Shown: positions 37,370 through 46,858 of the stretch, piece by piece | Layout: each line of letters opens with the position of its first letter | Position numbering within the stretch: the stretch's first letter is position 1 | Assembly (NCBI RefSeq): GCF_014205685.1 | Contig: NZ_JACIIU010000002.1 | Span: 62,001-126,000 of the forward strand | Direction of reading: 5' to 3' | Length of the DNA: 64,000 bases | DNA from: Paenochrobactrum gallinarii | GTDB taxonomy: Bacteria > Pseudomonadota > Alphaproteobacteria > Rhizobiales > Rhizobiaceae | Position numbers and translations under genes: made by a program | The notes under the pieces: model-generated | The model's database searches: none | What the model was told of the DNA's origin: nothing | The model's input: the letters and a program-made list of their open reading frames with translations, nothing else

Positions 37370-37902
37370 GCAATCAGTCATTCGCCTCACCTGTTTTTGG
37401 CATTACCGGCTGGAAAAACTCCGGAAAAACGACAATGACTGCACGATTGGTAAGCGAACTGACACATCGCGGCTGGCGTGTTTCCACGATTAAACACGCC
37501 CATCATGATTTTGATATTGATGTGGAAGGCACGGATTCATGGCGACATCGTAAAGCCGGAGCCGCAGAAGTGGCGGTCGTGTCATCTCGTCGGTTTGCCA
37601 TTATTCATGAAAATACGGATGAGGCTGAACCTTCATTAGACGACATTCTTGCACGGCTATCGCCAGCCGATCTGGTACTGGTTGAAGGTTATAAGCAAGG
37701 CTCTCACCCCAAGCTTGAGGTAATCCGGCAAGCCAGTCAAACACAGCCGCCCATTTATGAGGCCAATATGAGCATAGTTGCCTTAGCAAGTGATTTATCG
37801 CCTGCCAATCTGAAAGGCGCTGGCCATCTGCCCCTTTTTCACCCAGATGACATACACTTAGTTGCTGATTATATTGAGCGCTTCTGCAATCTGAAAAAGT
37901 GA
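37366..37902 (+). CDS. mobB: Molybdopterin-guanine dinucleotide biosynthesis protein MobB
   Basis: A 178-residue P-loop GTP-binding accessory protein of MobA. Walker A is GWKNSGKTT near the N-terminus; KHAHHDFDIDVEGTDSWRHR is the signature. VEGYKQGSHPKLEVIR lies in the second half. It overlaps mobA by ATGA and closes the operon. A T6-CGTC-A6 hairpin some 100 bases after the stop is a weak terminator candidate. Confidence 0.94.
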   Translation: MSNQSFASPVFGITGWKNSGKTTMTARLVSELTHRGWRVSTIKHAHHDFDIDVEGTDSWRHRKAGAAEVAVVSSRRFAIIHENTDEAEPSLDDILARLSPADLVLVEGYKQGSHPKLEVIRQASQTQPPIYEANMSIVALASDLSPANLKGAGHLPLFHPDDIHLVADYIERFCNLKK

Positions 37903-38293
37903 TGATTCCAGCGCTGAACACGAGCGAAGAAGTTAGCGGCTATTTTTGCCACCTTAACATCTACGTCTTTGGTATTAGAGATCATTCATTATGCAGTTTT
38001 TTTCGTCAAAAAAGCAGCTACCAGCCCTTATTATGCAGCAGTTTAGCCATTATAACGCCGGAAATTTTGTGCCATCCTTTTTTTAAATTTTATTTAAAGT
38101 AAAAAATCTGAATACAGCTTGCCTTTCTCCTGAAAATAATGGGAATATCAATCCATAAGAAGTAAATGCTTCAGATATATTTTTGTATCGCGGCCAGCCG
38201 TTAACAGGCAAAGATATCTGGGAAACAAAGATAAACGACGGTCTTAAATACGAATAATCGTAAACAAAGGCCGCAAACTATATAGAGGGAAAA
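37903..38293 (+). promoter_or_regulatory. Upstream region of the amino-acid binding protein gene (391 bp)
   Basis: No gene I can support; a 67-codon open frame at 37899-38102 lacks motifs. The region is AT-rich and should carry the promoter of the transporter gene at 38294, preceded by AGAGGG. I see no known riboswitch. Confidence 0.4.
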
Positions 38294-39100
38294 ATGCGTC
38301 TATCAAAACGTATGACTTGTGCCGTTTCGGCTTTTGCATTTGCACTCAGCCTCAATGCTGCCGGCATCACCAGCGCATCGGCGGAAGAACCGCTAAAGAT
38401 TAAAATCGCCTCTGAAGGCGCTTACCCGCCATTTAACTTCATCAAGCCGGATGGCACATTAACCGGATTCGACGTTGAGATCGGCCTTGCGCTTTGTGAG
38501 GAAATGAAAGCCGATTGTGAAATGGTCACACAAGAGTGGGATGGCGCCATTCCAAGCCTGCAAGCGGGCAAAATCGATGCTTATATCGCTTCAATGTCAA
38601 TCACTGAAGAACGCCTGAAGCAAGTAGATTTCAGCGGTAAATATTATAACACCCCTCCGGGCATTGCCGTTCCGAAAGACAGCCCGATTACCGGCATGAC
38701 CAAAGAAGATCTGGCTGGCAAAACAATCGGCGTTCAGGTTTCGACAACCCACGCTAATTATTCTGAGAAAACCTTTACTGACAGCGAGATCAAAGCCTAT
38801 CCGACAGCGGAAGAATATCGCCTTGATCTGGCCAATGGCCGTCTTGATGCCGTTAATGATGATAGTGTAACCCTGTCGCAATGGCTGGATACGCCTGATG
38901 GCGCATGCTGCAAGATGCTCGGCACTTTTCCGCCAGTGATTGAAATTCACGGCCCGGGCGCCGGCGTTGCCGTCAAAAAAGGCAATACAGAACTGGCTGA
39001 TAAGTTTTCCGCCGCTATTAAGGCTATTCGCGCCAATGGCAAATACAAAGAAATCAACGACAAATACTTTGCCTTTGATGCTTATGGTGCAGAAAACTAA
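38294..39100 (+). CDS. Basic amino-acid-type ABC transporter substrate-binding protein
   Basis: A 268-residue periplasmic protein with a signal peptide ending near TSASAEEPLK. The mature part resembles lysine/arginine/ornithine-binding proteins (ArgT/HisJ/OccT): EGAYPPFNFIKPDGTLTGFD, QEWDGAIPSLQAGKIDAYIASMSIT, and a late disulfide region. Likely ligands are Arg, ornithine, Lys or related compounds, but specificity is inferred. The permease genes follow after a 192-bp gap with a hairpin. Confidence 0.9.
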   Translation: MRLSKRMTCAVSAFAFALSLNAAGITSASAEEPLKIKIASEGAYPPFNFIKPDGTLTGFDVEIGLALCEEMKADCEMVTQEWDGAIPSLQAGKIDAYIASMSITEERLKQVDFSGKYYNTPPGIAVPKDSPITGMTKEDLAGKTIGVQVSTTHANYSEKTFTDSEIKAYPTAEEYRLDLANGRLDAVNDDSVTLSQWLDTPDGACCKMLGTFPPVIEIHGPGAGVAVKKGNTELADKFSAAIKAIRANGKYKEINDKYFAFDAYGAEN

Positions 39101-39112
39101 TCCATGAATGAG

Positions 39113-39142
39113 CGGCCTTTCTTGAAGCCTCAGGAAGGGCCG
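39113..39142 (+). terminator. Hairpin with short T-run after the binding-protein gene
   Basis: CGGCCTTTCT pairs with AGGAAGGGCCG (one extra G) and TTTT follows. It is probably a partial terminator that keeps the permeases below the binding protein. Confidence 0.65.
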
Positions 39143-39292
39143 TTTTCATCTTATGCCTTTAAATGCAGATGCTTAAAGCCGTAACGCGATTTCATTTCGC
39201 CCACATAGGCTTTGCGGTTAAAAGACCAATGGTATGCAGGTTAGCGACATGCAGGCCACATATAATTTGAGAAAGAAAAGGCGCATAAGCGC

Positions 39293-40012
39293 ATGGATTA
39301 TTATTTAAGCTTAATTAGTTTTGGACCTGAAGGCTGGGCCAGAAACATCTTATCTGGCCTGGTGATTACCGTTTCTCTGGCTGTCGCCACACTGCCGCTC
39401 GGCCTTGCTCTTGGCTTTCTGGTGGCTCTTGGCAAGCAATCATCCGAGCCATCACTGCGACTGGCTTCCAATATTTATACAACCATTTTTCGCGGGCTTC
39501 CCGAGCTCCTCACTTTGTTTCTGGTTTATTTCGGCGCCACACTTGGCGTACAAAAACTCACCACCGCACTTGGACTTAATATTCAGATCGAAATCAATTC
39601 CTTTGCTGCCGGTATGTTGGCGCTGGGCTTTGTGTTCTCATCCTATTCCAGTGAAGTGTTTTTATCCGCTTTCCGTGCCATTCCTGCCGGCCAATATGAG
39701 GCTGGCTATGCCATTGGCCTTTCCAAATGGCAGACAATGCGCAAAATCATTTTTCCGCAATTAATCCGCATCGCCCTTCCCGGTCTTGCCAATCTGTGGC
39801 TGGTTTTGCTCAAAGACACATCGCTTGTGTCGGTTATTTCTCTGTCCGACATCATTCGACAGACCCAGATTGCAGCACGTGTCAGCAAAGAGCCGTTTCT
39901 CTTTTACAGCCTTGCCTGCCTGCTTTATCTCAGCCTTGCAATTATTTCGTCCTATTTTATCAATCGCATTGGCGATTGGGCCAGCAACAATAAAAATGGA
40001 GGCAAAGCATGA
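39293..40012 (+). CDS. Amino-acid ABC transporter permease (OccQ/HisQ-like)
   Basis: A 239-residue inner-membrane permease beginning MDYYLSLISFGPEGWARNIL, with about five helices and the ATPase-coupling loop YEAGYAIGLSKWQTMRKIIFPQ-type sequence in its second half. It overlaps the second permease by four bases (ATGA). Similarity to the opine/arginine/histidine family is by motif and gene order. Confidence 0.91.
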   Translation: MDYYLSLISFGPEGWARNILSGLVITVSLAVATLPLGLALGFLVALGKQSSEPSLRLASNIYTTIFRGLPELLTLFLVYFGATLGVQKLTTALGLNIQIEINSFAAGMLALGFVFSSYSSEVFLSAFRAIPAGQYEAGYAIGLSKWQTMRKIIFPQLIRIALPGLANLWLVLLKDTSLVSVISLSDIIRQTQIAARVSKEPFLFYSLACLLYLSLAIISSYFINRIGDWASNNKNGGKA

Positions 40013-40857
40013 GTAAACACATGTCCTCCAACGCAATCCTTCGCACCGAAGTTGAGTGTTTAAAACCTCCTGCGATTAAACGCGGCTGGACAAAAGCGCG
40101 GATCACCGGCCATGTACTGGTTGGCCTTTGGCTTATTATGTTCGCGGGTCTTGCCACCTATCTTTATAATGCATGGCAGATCGATCTGGTACAGACCTAT
40201 GGTCCACGCTATTGGTCCGGCCTTCTCACCACATTAAAGCTTGTCGCTATCTCTATTGTTTTGGGTGCGCTGGTTTCGCTGCCTGTTGCCGCGGCGCGCA
40301 TGTCCAACTCCAAAATTTTGCGCCGTATTTCTTATGGATATGTCTATTTCTTCCGCGGTACGCCGCTTTTGGCGCAAGCCTTTTTGATTTATTACGGCTT
40401 TGGCACCTTCCGCCCCTCATTGGAAAGTGTCGGCCTCTGGGTATTTTTCCGTGATGCGTGGAACTGCGCGATCTTAGCTTTCACGCTTAACACATCGGCC
40501 TATCAGGCAGAAATTTTACGTGGCGCTATTCAAAGTGTTGCGGTCGGCCAATGGGAAGGTGCGGCAGCACTTGGCCTTAATAAACGCACCACATTCTGGA
40601 AGGTTATCCTGCCGCAAGCGCTCATCGTGGCTCTGCGCCCTTATGGCAATGAAATCATCCTGATGATCAAAGGCTCGGCGATCGTTGCGATCATCACGGT
40701 CTATGACCTGATGGGTGAAACCAGACGCGCCTATTCGCGCACTTTTGATTTCCAGACATATCTGTGGGCGGCTGTTTTATATCTTATCATCGTAGAAATA
40801 TTGCGTCATATTTGGGAATGGATCGAACGCAGAATTACCAGACATTTGAAGCGCTGA
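40009..40857 (+). CDS. Amino-acid ABC transporter permease (OccM/HisM-like)
   Basis: The 282-residue second permease. A roughly 35-residue cytosolic N-terminal extension precedes the first helix. The fold carries RGTPLLAQAFLIYYG and the coupling loop EGAAALGLNKRTTFWKVILPQ-type motif. The next gene is a glutathione transferase, so the usual ATPase subunit is absent from this cluster. Confidence 0.91.
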   Translation: MSKHMSSNAILRTEVECLKPPAIKRGWTKARITGHVLVGLWLIMFAGLATYLYNAWQIDLVQTYGPRYWSGLLTTLKLVAISIVLGALVSLPVAAARMSNSKILRRISYGYVYFFRGTPLLAQAFLIYYGFGTFRPSLESVGLWVFFRDAWNCAILAFTLNTSAYQAEILRGAIQSVAVGQWEGAAALGLNKRTTFWKVILPQALIVALRPYGNEIILMIKGSAIVAIITVYDLMGETRRAYSRTFDFQTYLWAAVLYLIIVEILRHIWEWIERRITRHLKR

Positions 40858-40901
40858 TCTGCGCCGATGATGACTGATATAGAAAATGCAAAGGGAAGAG
40901 A

Positions 40902-41519
40902 ATGAAAATCTGGGGACGCGATAGTTCAGGCAATGTTAAAAAGACATTGTGGACGGCTGAAGAACTCAGCCAGGATGTTGAATATATCCACGCCGGTGGC
41001 AAACATGGCGGTCTGGACAATCCTGAATTCCTGAAACGCAACCCCAACGGCAAAGTGCCGCTTCTCGAGGACGGCTCGCTTAACTTATGGGAATCTAATG
41101 TGATTGTGCGCTATCTGGCAGCGCAATATGGCAAGGGAAGCCTTTGGATTGAAAACCCAGCCGAGCGCGCTTCTGCCGAAAAATGGATGGATTGGACGTC
41201 GAATTCCGTTGCGCCGCATTTCCGCACCATTATCATGCATGGTTTGCGCCTGCCTGAAGCGCAGCGTGAACCCAAACTATTGGCCCAATCTGTCGCCGAG
41301 CTTTCCAGAGTGCTGGAAATTGCCGAGGCTCATTTGAGCGAAAATGAATGGATGACGGGCAAAGCCTTTGGCATTGGCGATATCCCGCTTGGTGTTAACA
41401 TCTATTTATGGTTCGGCCTTTCGCTTGAGCGTCCGTCTTTTCCTAATCTCGAGCGCTGGTATCAGCAATTGCAGACGCGCCCTGCATATCGCCGCCGCGT
41501 CATGACAACTATTGAATAA
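40902..41519 (+). CDS. Glutathione S-transferase-family protein
   Basis: 205 residues with an N-terminal thioredoxin-like domain (NPNGKVPLLEDGSLNLWESNVIVRYLA, whose ESN contacts glutathione) and an all-helical C-terminal domain. It begins MKIWGRDSSGNVKKT after an AAGGGAAGAG site. Class and substrate cannot be assigned. It is in the same direction and 44 bases after the permease, so may belong to the transporter operon. Confidence 0.9.
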   Translation: MKIWGRDSSGNVKKTLWTAEELSQDVEYIHAGGKHGGLDNPEFLKRNPNGKVPLLEDGSLNLWESNVIVRYLAAQYGKGSLWIENPAERASAEKWMDWTSNSVAPHFRTIIMHGLRLPEAQREPKLLAQSVAELSRVLEIAEAHLSENEWMTGKAFGIGDIPLGVNIYLWFGLSLERPSFPNLERWYQQLQTRPAYRRRVMTTIE

Positions 41520-41649
41520 TCAGCCACATAGTCAGCACCCTCTGTGATGATGACAGTGCTGAACAACACGTCTTTATTTATTTTATACGCATTATCTGTC
41601 GCAAAACGGCTTCATGCATCAGACAGAAATGTTTAATGGGGGAACTCTT

Positions 41650-42519
41650 ATGGCAAAAGTTGCTTATCTAGGCCTTGGCGTTATGGGCTATCCGATGGCC
41701 GGACACTTGAAAAACAAAGGTGGCCATGAGGTAACGGTCTATAACCGTACCACTGCTAAGGCTGAGAAATGGGCAAAAGAATTTGGCGGATCTTTTGCTG
41801 CCACACCTGCGCAAGCCGCTCAAGGCGCTGATTTCGTTTTCGCCTGCGTCGGCAACGATGATGATCTGCGCTCCGTTACTTTAGGCGAGAATGGTGCGTT
41901 TTCCTCAATGAAAAAGGGCGCATTTTTTATTGATAACACCACCGCATCCGCTGCCATTGCCCGCGAACTGGGCGAAGCGGCACAAAAGGCCGGTTTCAAA
42001 TTTATGGATGCTCCTGTTTCCGGTGGTCAGGCAGGCGCTGAAAATGGTGTACTCACGGTGATGGTTGGTGCGGATGAAAATGATTTCAATACGGCCAAGC
42101 CAGTGATTGAGGCTTTTGCCCGCTCAGTCGGCTTAATGGGGCCTGTTGGCGCCGGACAATTGGCCAAAATGGTCAATCAAATCTGCATCGCAGGTCTGGT
42201 TCAGGGGCTGGCAGAAGGCATTCATTTCGGTAAAAAAGCCGGCCTTGATATCAGCAAACTTATTGAAGTAATCTCCAAAGGTGCTGCCGGATCATGGCAG
42301 ATGGAAAACCGTCACAAAACCATGGATCAGGGCGAATATAATCACGGCTTTGCCGTTGACTGGATGCGAAAAGATTTGAGCATCTGCCTTGATGAAGCCA
42401 ACCGTAATGGCGCAATGCTGCCTGTGACTGCCCTTGTCGATCAGTTCTATAAAGAAGTGCAAAAACTTGGCGGTGGTCGCTGGGATACTTCGTCATTGCT
42501 GGCGCGGCTGGAACAATAA
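41650..42519 (+). CDS. Beta-hydroxyacid dehydrogenase (3-hydroxyisobutyrate dehydrogenase-like)
   Basis: A 289-residue NAD(P)-dependent dehydrogenase. It starts MAKVAYLGLGVMGYPMAGHL with the GxGxxG nucleotide site. The substrate motif APVSGGQAGAENG follows, then the catalytic Lys in AGQLAKMVNQ. I chose the ATG at 41650 because GGGGGA lies just upstream; the frame is open to 41614. The family includes 3-hydroxyisobutyrate, tartronate semialdehyde and succinic semialdehyde reductases, and I cannot choose among them. Confidence 0.9.
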   Translation: MAKVAYLGLGVMGYPMAGHLKNKGGHEVTVYNRTTAKAEKWAKEFGGSFAATPAQAAQGADFVFACVGNDDDLRSVTLGENGAFSSMKKGAFFIDNTTASAAIARELGEAAQKAGFKFMDAPVSGGQAGAENGVLTVMVGADENDFNTAKPVIEAFARSVGLMGPVGAGQLAKMVNQICIAGLVQGLAEGIHFGKKAGLDISKLIEVISKGAAGSWQMENRHKTMDQGEYNHGFAVDWMRKDLSICLDEANRNGAMLPVTALVDQFYKEVQKLGGGRWDTSSLLARLEQ

Positions 42520-42576
42520 TTCGCATCCGGCTCTTTGAGTTGCTTTGGCGCTCATTATCCTCTATGGACTTCACAC

Positions 42577-42604
42577 AAAGAGCCGTTGATACGGCTCTTT
42601 TATT
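42577..42604 (+). terminator. Intrinsic terminator after the dehydrogenase gene
   Basis: AAAGAGCCG/CGGCTCTTT stem, TTGATA loop, then TATT. Confidence 0.88.
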
Positions 42605-42693
42605 CTTTCCCAACCGACAGCAAGTGCTGCAACAGCATGAAATATTGGCAAATAAATATTTAGCCTCGTAAGCGTGCCCGCCGGTTTATTGGT

Positions 42694-43596
42694 ATGTATT
42701 TGGCGGAAGTTATGATTGCTGCATCGAAGAAAAGCCCTGCTCACATTGCGATAATTGCGCTATTCCTGGGCGGTGTCGCCATTGGTACATCACCAATTTT
42801 TGTACGCCTTTCCGAGACAGGTCCGCTGGCCACGGCTTTTTGGCGTTTGGCTTTGGCTCTGCTACCGCTAATGGCGTTTGATAAAATGTTCATCAAACCA
42901 GAGGCCAAAACAGAAGACTTCACATGGAAGGATTATTTTGCACTTGGTATTCCGGGGTTGTTTCTGGCTGGTGATCTGGCGCTCTGGCATGCTGCCCTCA
43001 ATATCACTACCGTTGCCAATGCCACCTTGCTTGCTAATATGGCGCCGATTTTTGTGGCTGCCGGAGCCTGGATTTTCTTAGGCATTCGTCCTTCCCGCCC
43101 GTTTGTGATCGGCCTCATCCTTGCATGTATCGGGCTGGTCGTTTTGAAGGGCGGCGTGGCAGGTCTTACCGACGGACAAGTCAAAGGAGATGGCCTCGCC
43201 CTGATCGCCGCCATGTTCTATGCAGGCTATATTTTGTTTCTGGGCAAGCTTCGGGCAAAATTCACCGCCATGCAAATTATGCTGGCAAGCACCATTTCAG
43301 CCAGCATCGCCATGCTGATTGTATCGGTTGCCTTTGAAACTAATTTGTTCCCGCTCACTTTTTACGGCTGGGCAATGCTGATCGGCCTTGCGCTGATTAC
43401 CCATGCGGGTGGTCAGGGGCTCATTACCTATGCGCTGGCCTATCTGCCTGCCTCTTTCTCATCGCTCACTTTGCTGATCCAACCGGTTGTGGCTGCCATT
43501 CTGGCATGGCTCATTCTCAGTGAGCCAATTGGTATGATGCAGATTATCGGCGGCATTATTATCATTTGCGGCATTTTATTTGCCCGCCGCAGCTGA
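42694..43596 (+). CDS. EamA-family (DMT) transporter
   Basis: A 300-residue protein with ten hydrophobic segments in two EamA halves. GTSPIFVRLSETGPLATAFWR opens the first half, and a LILSEPIGMMQIIGG motif lies near the end of the second. Members export amino acids or metabolites; the substrate is unknown. The start is MYLAEVMIAASKK, and the ATG six codons in is also possible. Its bidirectional terminator is shared with proX. Confidence 0.88.
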   Translation: MYLAEVMIAASKKSPAHIAIIALFLGGVAIGTSPIFVRLSETGPLATAFWRLALALLPLMAFDKMFIKPEAKTEDFTWKDYFALGIPGLFLAGDLALWHAALNITTVANATLLANMAPIFVAAGAWIFLGIRPSRPFVIGLILACIGLVVLKGGVAGLTDGQVKGDGLALIAAMFYAGYILFLGKLRAKFTAMQIMLASTISASIAMLIVSVAFETNLFPLTFYGWAMLIGLALITHAGGQGLITYALAYLPASFSSLTLLIQPVVAAILAWLILSEPIGMMQIIGGIIIICGILFARRS

Positions 43597-43598
43597 TT

Positions 43599-43634
43599 AA
43601 AAAAGCGGCGGCTTCAATATGAAGCCGCCGCTTT
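43599..43634 (+). terminator. Bidirectional terminator between EamA gene and proX
   Basis: AAAGCGGCGGCTTC pairs perfectly with GAAGCCGCCGCTTT around AATAT. An A6 run lies on one side. Confidence 0.9.
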
Positions 43635-43642
43635 CAGTTTAC

Positions 43643-44509
43643 TTATTTGTCTTCAACCCATTCCTTGATACGGTCTGGATTTTCTTCAATATATTTATCG
43701 ACCGCTTTTTCATAAGAGGTTTCCTGCGCATTAAACATCGCAGCCTCCAACTCATCAATCGGCAGCTTCATCCGCTTCAAGAAACCAGCAGCTTCCGGGT
43801 TTTCTTCTGAGAACCCTTGACGTGCCAGCACATCAACATGTTCTGCATCACCCAGAGCTTTCTCCGGATCATCAATATAGCGCAGCTTATATTTACCGAA
43901 CATCCAGTGCGGGCTCCACGCGGTCGCTACAAACCAGCCGTCTTTGCGCATTTCACGGTCAACAGTGGTGAGCATTGCCGCCTCACTGGAAATCTGAAGC
44001 TTGTAATTCAAACCATAAGACTTGATCGCTTCTTCCGACAAGCGGGTGAGACCTGCGCCAGGATCAATCCCCTGAATCTGACCTTTCAGCTTTTCCTGAA
44101 TCGCAGCCTTTTTCAGATCTTCGATCGAATTGATCTCACTTTCCGGAATATAGGCAGGAACAACCCAGCCAAGTTTTGCGCCCTCATAAACAGAACCTAA
44201 GTTCTCAACCTTGTTTTCCACACGCTTATAATAATCTTCGTGGGTTGCAGGCAGCCATGCCATCATCATCGCGTCCAGATCACCACGGCTGACACCTTGA
44301 TAAAGTGGTGCCACGTCGGTCTGAATCAGCTCAACTTTCTGGCCGTATTTATCTTCCAACAATTTTGCTGCGAGTTTAGTGACAAATTCAGCATCAGACC
44401 ATGGAGCCCAACCCAGTTTCACGGTTTTGGCATCCTGTGCCAGAGCCGAAGTTGCCATAGTTCCCGCCAGCAATGCCGCCAGGCTTAGACGTGTCAGTTT
44501 CCCAAACAT
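43643..44509 (-). CDS. proX: Glycine betaine ABC transporter substrate-binding protein
   Basis: A 288-residue periplasmic OpuAC-type protein. The signal peptide ends at ALAQDAKT. LGWAPWSDAEFVTKLAAKLL and GDLDAMMMAWLPATHEDYY hold the aromatic residues expected to cage the quaternary amine. AAGGAG lies directly upstream. It is the last gene of proV-W-X, an order that fits osmoprotectant uptake. Choline or proline betaine are alternative ligands. Confidence 0.9.
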   Translation of the reverse strand: MFGKLTRLSLAALLAGTMATSALAQDAKTVKLGWAPWSDAEFVTKLAAKLLEDKYGQKVELIQTDVAPLYQGVSRGDLDAMMMAWLPATHEDYYKRVENKVENLGSVYEGAKLGWVVPAYIPESEINSIEDLKKAAIQEKLKGQIQGIDPGAGLTRLSEEAIKSYGLNYKLQISSEAAMLTTVDREMRKDGWFVATAWSPHWMFGKYKLRYIDDPEKALGDAEHVDVLARQGFSEENPEAAGFLKRMKLPIDELEAAMFNAQETSYEKAVDKYIEENPDRIKEWVEDK

Positions 44510-44615
44510 ATCTTCTCCTTTTCGGTTTTTAATTTTTGCAATGCATCGCTTTTACACGCTCGAATTTTGAAAACGCCTTTTCAAAGCGATGCATAAATTC
44601 ATTCGCAAACAGCTC

Positions 44616-45533
44616 TTATGCTTCCTGTTTATTCAGCACAGGCTGCTTGACGTCGCTTGCCTCTTTTTTGAAAAATACAAGGCGCTTGAGGAAGCCAGAA
44701 CGCTCACTTCCACCTGCCTGACCAAAGCTCTGAGTAATCCGGTCAAGAACAACCGCCAGAATAACCACGGCCAAACCACCTTCAAAACCAGTGCCAACAT
44801 CAAGGCGCTGAATACCGGTGAGGACCGTATTACCAAGACCACCTGCACCAATCATCGATGCGATCACAACCATCGACAGCGACAGCATGATGGTTTGGTT
44901 TACACCTGCCATGATGGAAGGCATTGCATTCGGCAGCTGCACTTTAAAGAGCAGTTGTTTGCCTGTGCAGCCGAAAGCAAGCCCTGCCTCAATAAATTCA
45001 CCATCCACCTGACGAATACCAAGATTGGTAAGTCGCACCACCGGCGGCATTGAAAAAATAACCGTGGCGATTGTACCAGGCACCGCACCAAGACCAAAGA
45101 ACATGGCGGCCGGGATGAGATACACAAAGGCAGGCATGGTCTGCATCAGGTCAAGTATGGGGCGCGTAATCGTAGCCACTGTTTCACTGCGCGCCATCCA
45201 GATGCCCAGCGGAATACCAATCAGCATAGCAATGATGGTTGCCGCCAACACAAGTGACAAGCTTTGCATCATGCCTTCCCAAAGCCCCATGTGAAGAACC
45301 AAAGCCATCGCAAGCAGGGTAAAGAGCGCAAACTTTCCACCAACGCGCCAAAGACTGAGCGCTGCCACAATGAGAATGCCAGCGACTGGCGGCAAGGACA
45401 GCAAAACTTGCTGAATACTACCGGTTACAAGGCCAATTGCAGCAGAAATGGCATCTAACAGCGGGGTGAAATGGTCAAGAATATAATTGACCACAAGATC
45501 GGCACCCTTGCCGATACTAAATTCAAAATTCAT
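44616..45533 (-). CDS. proW: Glycine betaine/proline betaine ABC transporter permease
   Basis: A 305-residue permease with about six helices, a long N-terminal part and the coupling loop EAGLAFGCTGKQLLFKVQLP. GIPLGIWMARSETV and LMQTMPAFVYLIPAAMFFG are typical ProW/OpuAB segments. It lies between proV and proX, all on the minus strand with gaps of about 100 bases. Confidence 0.92.
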   Translation of the reverse strand: MNFEFSIGKGADLVVNYILDHFTPLLDAISAAIGLVTGSIQQVLLSLPPVAGILIVAALSLWRVGGKFALFTLLAMALVLHMGLWEGMMQSLSLVLAATIIAMLIGIPLGIWMARSETVATITRPILDLMQTMPAFVYLIPAAMFFGLGAVPGTIATVIFSMPPVVRLTNLGIRQVDGEFIEAGLAFGCTGKQLLFKVQLPNAMPSIMAGVNQTIMLSLSMVVIASMIGAGGLGNTVLTGIQRLDVGTGFEGGLAVVILAVVLDRITQSFGQAGGSERSGFLKRLVFFKKEASDVKQPVLNKQEA

Positions 45534-45625
45534 TTTATCCGTCCGTTCCGGATGCTTTTACGCATCCTTATTTTTGTTTCCACGCATACTATTCCATTGC
45601 TTCAAACGAAGCAGAAAGGCTGCGC

Positions 45626-46858
45626 TCAACCGGCACGGTCGAGAGTTTCAAGCAGTGCAGTTTTACTTATTGCACCAATATAGCGGTTGTTTTCATCAAC
45701 AACCGGCACAGGCCAGCGGCTTTCAGCGACGCGCCCCAGCACATCAGACAAGGATTCTTCCGCCTGTATCGGCTGCAAATCCGGAATAAAGGCCTCACGA
45801 TAAGGCTGTTCGACTTTTGATTTCAAACGTTCAATCAGTGCATCTTTACTGATCATGCCGTGATAGCCGCGGTCACGACCAACGATAATGGCAACTTCGC
45901 GTCCTGCACTTTCCATTTGCTTCAGTGCTGCCGCAGCAGAAACACCATGGCGCTCGATGATCGTCAGCTGAGTGCTGCGGGCAATATCACCGGCTTTGAA
46001 GACCTGTGACACATCCACATTGCGGAAAAAGGAGCGCACATAGTCATTGGCTGGTTGCGAGACGATCTCGTCCGGTGTGCCAACCTGCACCACCTTACCG
46101 TGCTGCATAATGCAAATACGGTCGCCAATACGCATCGCTTCATCAAGATCATGGCTGACGAAGATAATCGTGCGGCTGTTTTCTGCCTGCAAACGAATGA
46201 GCTCATCCTGCATTTCTGTGCGGATCAGAGGATCAAGCGCTGAGAAAGCCTCATCCATGAGCAAAATGGTCGGCTCGCTTGCCAAGGCACGCGCCAGCCC
46301 GACACGCTGCTTCATACCACCGGACAATTCATCCGGTTTGCTTTGTGCATAAGCTTCAAGGCCGACGGCTGCCAGCGTCTTCATTGCTTTTTCGTGGCGC
46401 TCGGCCTCACCGACACCGGCAATTTCCAGCCCGAAGGAAGCATTATTTAAAACAGTCCTGTTTGGCAAAAGCGCAAAGGACTGGAAAACCATACTCATAT
46501 CGCGGCGGCGTAAATCGATGAGTTCTGATTTCGACATTTTGGTAATGTCGCGACCATCAACCTCAATCACACCGGATGTTGGCTCAATCAAACGGTTGAG
46601 CAACCGTAATAGCGTCGATTTCCCGGAGCCTGAGAGCCCCATAATGACGAAAATCTCGCCTTCCTTAATTTCAAATCCGGCATCATCCACACCAATTGTG
46701 CAGCCGGTTTCACGATGGATATCTGTTTTAGATTTTCCGGACTTCAATTCTTTTAAAGCACGTTCCGGACGATCGCCAAAAACTTTGAAAACATTTTTCA
46801 AAGAAATTTTTACTTTTTCGGAAGTTTCTTTACTATCGTTATCCGTAATAAATACCAT
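45626..46858 (-). CDS. proV: Glycine betaine/proline betaine ABC transporter ATP-binding protein
   Basis: A 410-residue ATPase. Walker A is GLSGSGKST (74-82), the signature LSGGMKQR, and Walker B TILLMDEAFSALD. Two CBS domains occupy about 280-405; in OpuA-type systems they sense ionic strength, which fits osmotic gating. The family-typical N-terminal FKVFGDRPERAL is present. It is first in the operon. Confidence 0.94.
   Translation of the reverse strand: MVFITDNDSKETSEKVKISLKNVFKVFGDRPERALKELKSGKSKTDIHRETGCTIGVDDAGFEIKEGEIFVIMGLSGSGKSTLLRLLNRLIEPTSGVIEVDGRDITKMSKSELIDLRRRDMSMVFQSFALLPNRTVLNNASFGLEIAGVGEAERHEKAMKTLAAVGLEAYAQSKPDELSGGMKQRVGLARALASEPTILLMDEAFSALDPLIRTEMQDELIRLQAENSRTIIFVSHDLDEAMRIGDRICIMQHGKVVQVGTPDEIVSQPANDYVRSFFRNVDVSQVFKAGDIARSTQLTIIERHGVSAAAALKQMESAGREVAIIVGRDRGYHGMISKDALIERLKSKVEQPYREAFIPDLQPIQAEESLSDVLGRVAESRWPVPVVDENNRYIGAISKTALLETLDRAG

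Noticed and set aside
38294-40857. Opine catabolism operon (occ-like)
   Set aside because: Only the transporter family matches; there are no opine oxidase or ornithine cyclodeaminase genes, and this transporter family is broad.
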